A stretch of 64,000 nucleotides of DNA from Nymphaea colorata (taxonomy: Eukaryota > Streptophyta > Magnoliopsida > Nymphaeales > Nymphaeaceae), in assembly GCF_008831285.2 (NCBI RefSeq), contig NC_045147.1, positions 20,030,581 through 20,094,580 of the forward strand, read 5' to 3'. Below, piece after piece: positions 52,534 through 64,000 of the stretch. The notes beneath the pieces were generated by a model that saw nothing but the letters and a program-made list of their open reading frames with translations, was not told the origin of the DNA and ran no database searches. Position numbers and translations under genes: made by a program. Position 1 is the stretch's first letter. Each line of letters begins with the position of its first letter.

Positions 52534-55500
52534 CTAACGAGGCACAGCCACTAGCAGCACCGGAGCATCAGCAAGTTTCCCTACAGTACCATCGGTAGCA
52601 CAAACTTGAAGAATGAACCTCAGATATGTAACATTTGGTTCAACTGCCAGAGCTGACACATAGAAAGCTTCTACTCTTGCTGCACCAAGATATTCTTCCT
52701 GCCCAGTAATATCATCATCTGGTCCACCTACTAATTTTCTTACATATATATTAAACCTTGTGTAAAGGGGCCTACTTTCTGAACTTTCCGCCTCAAGTCT
52801 CCATACAAGTTTAACACTGATAGTTTTTATTCCTTCAGGGCTAGAGGACCAAAATAAGTCTTCACCTTCAAATGCCCATGCATTTCTCGGGGGAAAAGTC
52901 ATGTTCTTCATGGAACTCCGAATTGTAATATGCCCAAGCAAAGCATGGTAATTTGTTGAGCTTGTAAGAGTGGAGTCTGCATTCTCTGGAGCAGATACTT
53001 CTTTATATGAAACAACATATATGTTTTGTAATGTATGTCCCGGCATTTGAAGGCTGCATTCATTCAAGATCCACTTTGTCATTGTGTCACTTTGAGTGGA
53101 TAAGCTATTAACTTGCAAAGGCATGATCGTCTCAAATTTTCTTGGTAATTCATTTGCACCATCAACTTCACCAGTAGCAGCAACCTTATCAGAAGAAAAT
53201 CGTCCTTCAGGTGCAAGAAGTATCATGCTTCTTTTGTTGGAGATGGACTGAAATTCTAACGCCAGGCCCAACAGAGAATTATGCTTTAACTGCACCTACA
53301 AGACAAAGGATGACGTCAGGTTCAATCCTGACAGCAAGCAGAAGCTTCTATAATGGTCAAACAAAATTAATCTCGCAGTATTGTATGAACACTTTGATTT
53401 TCAGGGATGAATTTCCTCATCAACATTCAACATAAATCTCGTTAAATGGTTTCTGTCCAAAGTGATTCTCATACAATTTGAAGAAACGGTTCTAGCTGAA
53501 AAGATCCACAGTAAGTGGAGCCAAATCAAAAATTGATTACGAAAAAAGGATTAAAATGTTTGTTGTTGCTTACAGAATATGAAACATGGATAGGCATGTC
53601 CGACAAAAGAACCTCCCCACAGAAAAGCAACGCCATGAAATAATGGTTGTCTTTAAGTCTCCCAGTGACCATGATGGTCTGTGCTCCGCTATAAGATGGT
53701 TCATTAAAACTGCGGGATTTCATAAAATATTAACTGAGAAAATACATAAACATTTGGATGGAAACATGTGTGCAGTAAACTAAATAAAAAGTAAAAACAG
53801 TCAACAAAAGTAAAAAAAACAAAGCAAACGACTGATGCATATATTGTGTAAAGTTATACACATCATGTAAGAATCTATTTTTGGTGTGAAGTACAGCAAA
53901 TTGCGTTAATCTATATATGACATCATAACATCGTGATCTCTTTCTTTTTCTCTCAGATTGGCAGGCTGGTATCAGGCAAACCCATATTGCATTATGCCAC
54001 GAGGTGCACCTCAAGTCACCAGGTATCAAATTCTTGGCTTCCTTCAAGGACTCAATCCGAGTCCCTGTCTAGAAGTGCAGAGATCTAGAGGATCTTCCAG
54101 TGAAGATGTTCATTATGGTGCTTCTCTCATGACAAGGAAAGCAAGAAATGAGATCACGTCCACAAATGAAGGAATAGGATTGTCATCTTTCATCATCGAG
54201 ACTATGTAGCCTCATCAAAGTTAAATATTTTCCCATAAGAAGCTTAAGCTCTGAGATGGATAGAATGGGGCTGCTCAAAGGTACAAGCCCCTTAAGCCTT
54301 CTCCAAACCTCCTAAATCCATGGCGTTGCAAATAATTCTAGACCTTCAATTTCACTTGAATGACAATCAACTCTTTTGAGACTCGTTTTTCTGACATAAT
54401 TCAGCTAATTGCTCAATATTCAAAATTTAGCTGACATAATTCAAATACACTAAAATGGAAGGCTACTCTACAGGGCCTTACCAGCTGTCCTGCTCATGAA
54501 AGAAGCAGCTGGCAAGAGATCACTCATAACTAATCCTCGTAGAAGCATGAGACAAGCATCCTCATACAACACTGTCATTAGGTCAGTGCAAGGTAAATTT
54601 CTGAGCATGTCTGAGCAACTAACTGTATGCTGTTATCCATGTTTTGCTTGGTCATGTTATATCCATTGAATAAAGAGGTTTGACTTTAAGCTAGATTTGA
54701 GGGTGCAAAAGTGCAAGGATTTGATACATTCAGTGATCCCTAGTATGGTAATGTATGTTTGGTTCTTGTCATCACCACAATTTTAATAGAAAGATAGAGA
54801 AAAAAAAATAAGACTGCAAACTGCCGATTGCTTGATGAAATATTGAACAATCCAATTTTTTTACGAACACATGTAATAGAAGTCAATTTTCAAAGTGCAG
54901 GAAAAGTTACTTACTTTACCAATACTTGGATTGCACTTTTGGCAGCATCAACATCAACCCCCAGAACAGGCTACAAGTTAAAGGAGCAATGAGAAAAGTA
55001 CAAGAATCAGTTACTATTGCAAACTAATATTGGATATCCTGAATTGCAAAAAAAGGTTTATATCCATTAAATGGACTGTTGGTTGATGAAGAAGGTGATA
55101 TGAAATATTTTGTAATTTCAACTAAAGAAACAGATGTCTATGGAATAAGTGTTCTCCAACAAATCTAGAGCTGAAAATCATTCGCTTACCGAGAAGTTAG
55201 ATGCGAAAAAGAAATAAAAATGTGCTTGTTTCTCAAACTCATGTTTATATGACAAACATCTTTTGTCCATTCATAACTTTTTCTACTCACATCTTCTATT
55301 AATACTTTCAATTTAACCATTACTTAGATATTTTTGCAGCTGAACACTTTTTTGGCATTAACTAATGATTTATTCTTATGCCATCCATGTGCTCCTTTAG
55401 TACGGTTGAAGCTCGGTTGAAGAAGAAACAGAAAATCTCATTCTCATTCAATTAGAAGCGCTAATCACTTTAAAGTAGTGATTAGGGACAGTAAGAGCAG

Positions 55501-57652
55501 TTTACAAAATAGTTCACCAAATAAATGAAAAATAACCTCTACAAAATAGTCCACCAAACAAATGAAAAATAACAAAAAGCAGCTGATAATTTTTCTATTA
55601 TTCTATAAAAACCCCACACGATAATATTTCTCAACAGTCAACACCTCCCCTCAAGCTGGACCATATCAATCATGCTCAGCCTATCACTACATCTTGAGAA
55701 ATCAAAAATAGGAAGAGGCTTGGTGAACATATCTGCTACTTGATCTTTAGAAGAGACATGAACTGTAGATATATTCCCTGCTTGAACTATTACTTTGATG
55801 TAATGACAATCTGCCTCAATATGCTTATTCCACTCATAAAAGATTGTTTGCGATGAATGTAGCAACTTTATTATCATACATCATCTTCATGGGTAAAGGA
55901 ACCTAAACCCCCAAACATGTGAGAATAAACTTCACCTATCATTTCTGTGGCAGTTTGGGCCATAGCCTTATATGCAGATTTAGCACTTAATATTGCTTCC
56001 ACCCCCTGCTTCTTACTTCTCCAGAAAATCAGGTCTCCTCCAACAAAGATGCAAAATTATTTTTCAACATCATATGATAACAAAATTAACATTCAATCTT
56101 GGTTCCTATCTTCTATGAAGTAAGGGCATTATTTCAGTTGCAATTATTTTTCACCATAAGCATGCCATAGGACGCCTGAATTGATTTTTTTAATTAAGAG
56201 AAATATTCTAGTATAGAAGAGAATGCTCGCTGCTTGCATCTACTCAACTTACCAAATGAGGACCAAACTATTCACAGCACCTATTTCATTGATAAATAGA
56301 TTAATTTTCCATATGTAATTTCATTTTTAGAGCCTTATGGCATCTAGTTTTTGTGTTTTTGACGTGTTACTCTACATTTCAATCGCCAGATCTGAGGAGA
56401 TAGACTTTCACATGGCAGTATTAAATGTTCATTTTTTCAGTAACGGTCGTGCATGAAGATCAATTTATTTGTCCCTAAATAAACATGTATGTAATTCTCA
56501 TTCTAAGATTTCTACAAATTATTACCAGAATCCTCTACATAAAGGGGGAAGCATGGTTCCTAAGAATTCCCCTTCAGAGAAAGAAAATGCACGTGCTTCT
56601 CTCAAAGAGAGGAAAGCTTCTGGAAACTTGTTTCACATTTGTGAGAACCTTATTTCATATGTAATGGTAAGCTAATATATGAGTTAATCAACTTTTTCTT
56701 TCTAATTGACTGGCATCGTTCTTATCCTTTGGTTCATTCACATCATTCTCACATGTACATGTTGCACTCATTGTGTTACTCATCATCAGTCATCACCTTC
56801 ACTTGGAACACAAAAGGATGCCTTTATTAATTTTCAAAAATAAATATATTTGATTGGTCCAACAAGTTTTATCAAAAATCCTACTTTATCTCTAAGCTCC
56901 AACGTAGATGTACCTTCAGATGTAGCTACCCTATGTGAATTATTAAAGTATAAGGCCGACCAAAAGGGTATCAATCTTTTGATCCTATATGAGGATGTTC
57001 TTGATTTTGCATCATGAACTAACCAGACGGATTCAACAATTTTTTTGTCCATCATCTCTTCCATCAGCCATGAAAATTGCTAATTTTCAGAAGACATTAT
57101 CTGACTGATCCAATATCCATTTGTTTCCATCTTATTCCCATGTTTTTGATAATTATCAAATCTGTAAGTCTCATCAGTCCCTAAGAAGTTAATCTACAGT
57201 AAGATCTGAACACAAAAAGTTTGAACAGGCAGAAGATGTGTCTCATGCAATGGTGGATGATACCCATCTAGAAGTTGTTGTGAATATCAACCATGAACAA
57301 CAGAATAATCATAAGTTTTCATGCTTCTGAACCAAACAGATTAAACATTTCACGAGGGGAAAGAACGAACGAACTTGCAGGTACAGGACATATAAACAAG
57401 CAGTCTTTATTTCAAAAGTTTATCTATTATCTCACATGGACACGATTGAATATGGGGAATGACATCATTTCTATGTTTGACCAGACTTTGCCCTTTAAAC
57501 ATTTTGTGGCAGACAATGGCAATAGAGCTGCAAGGAAACTAGTTACATTGATTAATTTGCATGATCTTGTATCTACAACATATGACCTAAATAACCTTCA
57601 TTCACAAGTCAAAAGCTAGCCAAAATGGAGGAATGGATTAATCACTTCCCAG

Positions 57653-57691
<39 letters not shown>

Positions 57692-60247
57692 CATATTTGC
57701 ATTAGTTTTGAGTAAAACTAATCAAAGGTATACAGGTGGTATAAGCAGAACAATACGATAGCACATTTGCACTAACCTGCATACTTTGACAAGAAATATT
57801 GCTCCATGAATTATTGTATACTAATTTCCCTTCAACAAAAATATGGCGACCAACACCCTGTTGAAAATCAAATGTTACAGAATAGAAAAACCATGAACTG
57901 CATGTCACTATCTACAATGCACAAAACATTGCAGCTTATATACTTCTTTTTACTAGTTTACTGCTGAATATAGAAAATAGTTGTCACTATTTGGCCTAAT
58001 GTCAAAAGGCAGTGCATAAGTGGTTACAGGTGTACCCTTAAGGTTCTCTGCTTTCGAGCATTGATGACCTTTAAAAGAAAAGGAAGCGGTTTGTCATAAA
58101 TTCGGTTAAATATGTAATACAATGAAATCAAGTTAAACAAGGGATCAATCACATTTTATTAGTCATTATCGAACCTACCTAAAATTCATGAAAGTAACAG
58201 GTTGAAGTTTTGTTAAAACATCTGGTTTTCTAAGATTGAGAAAATCAAGGACGTATGTAAGCATGATTTCAGTAGTGGAAAGCGAGTGATTTCTTACTAT
58301 TTATTTTCTTCTCAAAATAGCTACCAAAAAAACCGCATCCACAAAACAAAGGACTGATCCTTTCCATTAAATATATATCAACTATCAAATAACTTGATAT
58401 CTCAAAAGACTAGAACTTCACACAGCATCCGATTAGTTATTGGTTTTTCAGATTTGCGAGAGGGGGATAACCTTGTACTACATAAAGTGCTCTTGCTATA
58501 TTATTTATGAAGACTTCAACTCAAGGTAAAAAATAATAATAACCTGGGTCTTATATGGCAATTGGAAAAAACTGCCCCAACTACTAGGTGGCATTCCAAT
58601 TTGGCAAGAGAGCCCTCAAAGAAGCATGTCTGAGGCCCTAGCGGTACGAATAGGAGATATAACAGGTGTTTCCATTTCTGAATAACTTAATTAACAAAGA
58701 AACATATCATGCACTGTCTTCATTTTCAGTGAATGAAATCAATGAAAAGCAGCAGTTAATGTACAAATTTCACTAAGAATGTCATTGCAGTGCAACTTGT
58801 AGAATATCCCAGCAAACTGGCTCTGGATTTGGCATAAAAATAGAATGAATAGATGTGAACATGAATATCTGCAGCCATACATATCTTTTCTCTGGTGCTC
58901 GATTTGTGAAAAGCAGCAATGGGGTTGTAGTGGCTCCATGTGTTTGAGATCACCAAAATATCAAAACAAAAAATTGTATGCATGGACAAATATATTTATT
59001 TTTCTAACTGTTGGTGCAAAGTGGAATACTTGCTTTATGAAGCACATTGTTTCAAATTCTTATTTTTATATCATATTTGACCTATTTCCTTTTGCCGCCA
59101 AAATTTATTTTTCTAGCCTTTGCATTTTGAGCAGCACTATCAAATCATGGGAAAGCTCACCTGATCAAAGTTCGAGTAGAATGGCAATGTTCTTGGGTTC
59201 TTTTGGACCAAACCCCATGATTTTGCTACAAGACCCCACCAACTGCAAACCAGGAAACTTGGTATTCATTCTACCAACAAATTTTATCATTCTGAAATAT
59301 TGTTTGAGTAGTTCCTGCTATCACCTAATCAATGCACTGCTACATTCTTTGTGAAATCAATTGCATTTCCTTGAATATGCATCAAAGAAGATAATGACTT
59401 ATGTCGGGATCAACTCACGAACACATTTCTGTAACCCAGGATATATTTTTATTTCAATAAGAAAACCAAACATTTTCTTGAATGGTATACACATATAAGT
59501 GCAAAAATATAAAAACGTCCACCTAGTCATCAGGAAAGTCATGGTTGCCATTGACCAGAAAACCCACAGCACTCACATAAGAATAAAAATACAAGCAAAA
59601 ATACTCATTGTAATTGTACATGTACATCCATGCATAGAATTTGCACTTTTATACAATTTTCCACGTCATCGAAAGTTGTCCCAGAACTCAGCTAGGTCGC
59701 CTGGAATCCGTAAGCACTTCTAGTGCCTAGCGAGTTCTAATGGGCCTATAAGTGAGAGGCGCAAGTTTCTTCTTGGTTTTTACCTAAAATAAGTGTTAAC
59801 TGGCATTTCAATTGTTCTAAATCATCCTAATCATTCGATTATCTTTCATTTAAAAATTCTTGAACTTGTAATTCATTTTGAAATATCTTTCAAGTCGCTA
59901 CAAGAACCTGTTTTTCCATGCCCTAGGTACCTTAACTTAGCATTTTAGGGCTTGCCACCTAGGCACCAAGTAGCATTTTTGACTACTTGATTAATTTGTT
60001 CCTGTAGTCACCAAATTTCTTTTTGTAATAATGTAGCCAATTCATTTATTTGGGTCATTTAGACACTCCTGTAAGTGCCTAAAACTGTAGAATACAAACT
60101 ATATTCCCATAATATATCCAGATGCAAAAGCAAGGTAGACAAGTCACCCAAATACTGGCGAACTACAATTTTAACGTAAAAACAAATCTTAAACATGATA
60201 TTACATAAAAATATATACATTATACATAGACATAATACCATTCTGCT

Positions 60248-60283
<36 letters not shown>

Positions 60284-61501
60284 CTATAGAGAGAGGGAGA
60301 GGATGGATCTACATGTTTATGCATTTCTTTATCTATAGGTATCCACTTCCATTGGACATAAATGTTATATATTGTAAGCGAACATGTCACTTGAGACAGT
60401 ATTTGATGCCTAAACCATTTGATTGGTGGTCCTACTCCCATAAGGTTACTTCAAAGAACTATTTCTAATGTCTAACACCACAAGAATAAGTTGTGGAACA
60501 AATATATAATCAAGCCAATTAAAGTAGTACTTGATTTTCATGAAAATAAACAGAACCCAAGTGTAAACAAATATAAGGATTTGAAGACAACTAGTACATA
60601 GTATGTTAAACAAACTTACTAACCTCTCAGTCCATTTCTCTAGCCTTAAGCGCTAAGTGCATTTCGCCAGCCCTCAATGTTTTTATGAGCTAAGCTTTTC
60701 CACATTTGTTCGGAAAGAATTGATATAGCATGCCATGCCATAAGTTGCATTGTAATGCTTCAGGTGACTTATTCATAGTTTATGCTACTAATAAGGTACA
60801 TATGCAACTGTTTGTAAACAGCATGAGCACATAAAGAGTGCAAGAATAATTCCTTACCGATTTTGTGCAGTCCTGAAATCTGGTTGTTGATTAGTTTCAT
60901 ATACCCATCCAGGAGCAAAAATTGCAGCTGACACAGAACTCTGTTTCAGGACATCAAGTGCAACTTTTGTCTGCAATATGTACATAAAAAAAAACAGCAA
61001 TTTTCAGTGCACAAGACAGGAAAACATAAAAAGAAAGATATAATAACGTAATCCAGAATGAGGAGAATGCATTGCATGAAGCAATAAAAGAATTACTATG
61101 TTGCACAGGCATTGGCACAAGTATCCTTCCCAGACATAGATACAAAATGATGAAGCTTGGACATGATTTTATATATATATAATAGATCCTTAAATTATGC
61201 CTCCAGTATGTGCCTCTTGGTGTCTTAAGCTGTTTTTTGGTAAATCTAATGATTGAAATAGATGAAAAATGTATTAAAACATAAGAATGAAAAGAAAAAG
61301 AGAAAACTTGAAAAGTCGATGTCTAGATTCGATTTCGTGACCAGAGAAAACTAAGAGGTTAATCTTTAGAACTTCATAAAATGTAATTTACACAATTAAT
61401 TTGCACGACTTCTTTTTTTAGTTCTATTGCAACATTTGCATCCATCTATACAGTCGGATTTTATAAGAATATCACTCATGGAGATAAAATGGCAAACATC
61501 T

Positions 61502-61543
<42 letters not shown>

Positions 61544-63828
61544 GAGAGAGAAAGAGATGCTTTTTGTGCCTAATCTCAATAAGATATGGAGACTGGAGCT
61601 CTTACTAGGCATAATTGTTCACTATCTCTAGGTATCAAAGCAAGTAGGCATTACATGTCATGGAGACGGAAGTATTTGATGGTGGACACTTGTGTATAGG
61701 ACACTTATGTGTGTCAGACAGAGGACCTCAAGTAAGCATTTTTGGACACCTCTATGCCAAAAGCCACAGAAAGTCGAGCTTTGGAGCACAAAAAGTATCA
61801 GACACTAAACCTTAGTCTTCTTCACGAGTGTCAAGGTCAGATGGTTTGGCATGTGGCCTGGCTACTTGTCAGAACAGCATAACATCATAATCATACTGAT
61901 CAGATTCAGACCATCTATGGTTGGAAAATCTATAACGTTTTATAAAGTACAGTATATACCAACAGGTCAGACATTCTTGACATTGGTCAAATTTGTCAGT
62001 AAGTCGTACTAACCATAATAAGAATTTATCTGGAAAGAAGCTGGTAAGCTACCCCCAAAAAAGTTGTTATCTTGGACCATGATTTCTTTGATAAGGGCAT
62101 GGACATCTTTAAGTTCACATAAACCACCAAATGTCAGATAAAGCAGGACCATAGAAGTCTGCAATCAATGTCAGAGGAATGCTCAGTCGCTCATTAGAAA
62201 GTAAACCATGTACATTCAGCTTGGGATGGCTTGTCCACCGCCACAAATAGGTCTCTATATGCACCAATATCCATCTATCTTGTTTCAAATTTCTAACTGC
62301 ATTTCTTTTCCAATGTTTCTCAAATTCTCAACATGAATAATGCAGTACTAGGTTCCCTCTATCATCACATTATTCTTATTGAAGGACAAGAAAATTTAAA
62401 GGAACACAATAAAACATTGATCAACATAATCCTCAAGCGAACTTGCTAGTAAGGAAATAATTTACTTGCTTATTTAAAGTAAAAGTTTTTCGTTTTTTTT
62501 TCTTTTGTGTTTGTTGTGCATACGTACATTCCATTGTCCACCACCATAGGTACCTCTTCCAAATACATCAATGCCCATGTATACATCATAGTTTCTGTCA
62601 CCAGCTAAGATAGCTGAGCTTTTTGGGAAGTCTTCCTACAAATTATCACGGTACACTTTAGTTTAAAAATAGAATAAAAAATTAAGAAAGACAAAAGGCC
62701 ACACTAACAGTTACCTTCCATGAATAGTTGACAAATATACCATCACACAAATCAAAGAATGGCTTGTTCTTTGCATTTAGTTGATTTTGCCAATTAAGGG
62801 CACCATTTATTGTCACAGCATCATACCTTTTGTTACAGATCAAAGTATCCAACAGCTTAAATCAGTCAATCATATCCTAATAGTTAATAATAACAGTAAG
62901 CATCCATTTAGAGCCCAAAGAACTAAAACATAAAACTTACCATATAACCAATGATCCTGGCACAGAAGAATGCATGGCTAGAGATAACTGCTTTACAAAA
63001 TCTGTCAAGTTACTGATCTGATCTGAACTCAGATTGACTTCAATGTTTACCTAAAATGGAACGACATTTGTGTCAAGATAATTAGACCAGATACGTATAG
63101 AGGTAGAAAAGATGGATGCTTTGGAATTCCACTTAAAAGGAGTACACATTCACAGTAGCCCCAAATAAACACTGACATTTTGTTTAGCATGCTTTTCTTC
63201 CAGCAAATTCCAGTTTGACCCCCATAACAATGTAAGAGATGCATGACTAACTCTTTCCAAAATAACAAAAAAGTTTCAAAAGTGGAAAAATTGAAGAATA
63301 TAAAAAAACAAGCTTATTAAGCCCATTTATTTCTAAAGCTAATTGCCTCTGAAGTCATTCCATATAAGAACAGATCACTACACAAGCCACGCGATATTTT
63401 TATTCACGTTTTACCAGTAATTGGTTATACAAATACAAGACGTGACAAGCATCTGCAGCAATCATACTTGAGAAGGAGAATTTAAGTGCATATCATCCCA
63501 CATTAAAAAGAAGCATGCTCTCACAGAATCTGAATTAGCATGCCACCAACAGAATTTGTCCCATTCTAGGACCAATTGTTCAGGTGCTGTCCATTACCAT
63601 GAAAGATCCAAACTGGGCAAACTAGTTCACTATGACAGAGTAGAATATTCTTGGAAGCCAAGCAGAAGAACTTGTAGTTTATAGGTTTACCAGCCAGCCA
63701 TCGAAACCCAATCTTTGAGCAAGTTCTGCCAATCGCGCAGCGTACATCCTTGCAGACTCCTTTGTTGCCAGCAGAGTATTACAGACAACTCTTCCTTCAT
63801 CCCACTCCGTAATGAATGTACCCAATGC
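52534..63828 (-). CDS. ENGASE: Cytosolic endo-beta-N-acetylglucosaminidase, GH85 (partial, 5' end outside)
   Basis: ENGase cleaves the chitobiose core of free or misfolded-protein N-glycans in the cytosol. Minus-strand exons in order: 63828-63691, 63050-62941, 62826-62715, 62635-62528, 60970-60858, 59242-59161, 57857-57777, 54970-54915, 53709-53574 and 53295-52534. Phases close throughout and encode 565 residues plus stop. About 130 N-terminal residues are expected beyond the window edge. GH85 landmarks: LGTFITEWDEG, then GFDGWL split by an intron from VNIEV, giving the N-x-E catalytic pair. VYMGIDVFGRG, GGGQW, AAIFAPGWVYET and LPFYSNFDQG follow. NISCQSMQ, EPSYSGAQ and a beta-rich C-terminal region ending PVLLVAVPR complete it. 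All introns are GT-AG. No internal stops or frame breaks were found, so the visible part looks functional. Confidence 0.93.
55638..56050 (-). mobile_element. Ty1/copia retrotransposon 3' remnant (RNase H end)
   Basis: The minus strand reads WRSKKQ then AYKAMAQTATEM (about 56035-55955), and further down NKHIEADCHYI, VHVSSKDQVADMFTKPLP (55877-55700). These are the hallmark RNase H end of plant copia polyproteins (family: SKKQ, KHIEVDCHF, DQLADIFTK). A frame break and stop codons separate the two parts, so it is dead. Just downstream, TTGAGGGGAGGTG at about 55647-55635 looks like the polypurine tract, followed by TGTTGA, a likely 3' LTR start. The LTR probably runs toward about 55400. No gag, protease, integrase or 5' LTR was found. 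Confidence 0.88.
57653..57687 (+). repeat. 35-base poly(A) run
   Basis: An uninterrupted A run lies 90 bp from an ENGase exon (57777-57857). It could be the tail of a retroposon inserted in the plus orientation or a simple homopolymer. I saw no clear target-site duplication. Confidence 0.9.
60250..60280. repeat. GT/TG dinucleotide microsatellite
   Basis: An uninterrupted TG tract of about 15 units inside an ENGase intron. Confidence 0.95.
61502..61543. repeat. Compound CA/TA microsatellite
   Basis: About 12 CA units pass directly into about 9 TA units, then a short GA run. It lies inside an ENGase intron. Confidence 0.95.
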
Positions 63829-64000
63829 CTTGAGTCAGTTCCAAATTACAATATTAGTAGTTCCCTCAAAAAAAAAAATCTAACACAACAAATGATGCTG
63901 AACTGTAATTAAGTGCAACATTGCATTCCATACTGCACGTGTGCAGCAATGCATGTAAAACTTTCCAATGGACGAAAAGGCAAAACCTGGACTACTCAAA
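63829..64000 (-). other. ENGase intron running off the window
   Basis: Upstream of the 63828 acceptor (ACTCAAG) I found no coding similarity to the expected preceding ENGase residues, so this is intron. The gene's 5' exons and promoter lie beyond 64000. Confidence 0.7.

Larger units (their letters stand above)
53710..62527 (-). other. ENGase introns holding repeats and transposon debris
   Basis: Long introns separate the exons: 60971-62527, 59243-60857, 57858-59160, 54971-57776 and 53710-54914. They contain a copia fragment (55638-56050), a 35-base A run (57653-57687), a GT microsatellite (60250-60280) and a CA/TA microsatellite (61502-61543). Forward open frames in these introns (for example 53958-54209 and 57293-57619) were not recognised as any protein family. 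Confidence 0.6.

Overview
The window is nuclear DNA from a flowering plant. The genes have many introns with plant-type AT-rich introns, the protein families include the plant-specific LOB-domain family and the QALGGH C2H2 zinc fingers, and the intergenic space is AT-rich with microsatellites and retrotransposon debris. I cannot fix the species from sequence alone.

Layout, left to right. Positions 1-11300 hold no gene I can support, only simple repeats and AT-rich intergenic DNA. Positions 11303-13140 carry a decayed, intron-containing copy of a dolichol-phosphate mannosyltransferase subunit 1 (DPM1) gene. Positions 16147-26926 (+) carry a complete ubiquitin-activating enzyme E1 (UBA1/UBA2 type), with six coding exons, 1062 codons from the preferred start, and one intron that appears to be of the rare GC-AG class. 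Positions 28965-29858 (-) carry an intronless two-finger C2H2 zinc-finger repressor with an EAR motif. It is convergent with the E1 gene. Positions 33741-37336 (-) carry a five-exon gene that I assign to the plant meiotic DFO (double-strand-break formation) family. Positions 43711-45014 (-) carry a two-exon class I LOB-domain gene closest to LBD12/ASL5. Positions 52534-63828 (-) carry the last ten exons of a cytosolic endo-beta-N-acetylglucosaminidase (GH85, ENGase); its 5' end lies beyond the right edge. A 3' fragment of a Ty1/copia element sits in one ENGase intron.

The genes do not form an operon-like or pathway unit; this is ordinary euchromatic plant gene order. E1 starts the ubiquitin cascade, ENGase trims free N-glycans in the cytosol (loosely linked to protein quality control), DFO acts in meiosis, and the zinc finger and LBD proteins are transcription factors. 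Gaps between genes hold tandem duplications, foldbacks, MITE-like dispersed segments and microsatellites. No CRISPR array, rRNA or convincing tRNA was seen. I found no strong candidate for a wholly new biological system. The most informative items are the DPM1 pseudogene, the GC-AG intron, the DFO locus and a GC-rich foldback island.
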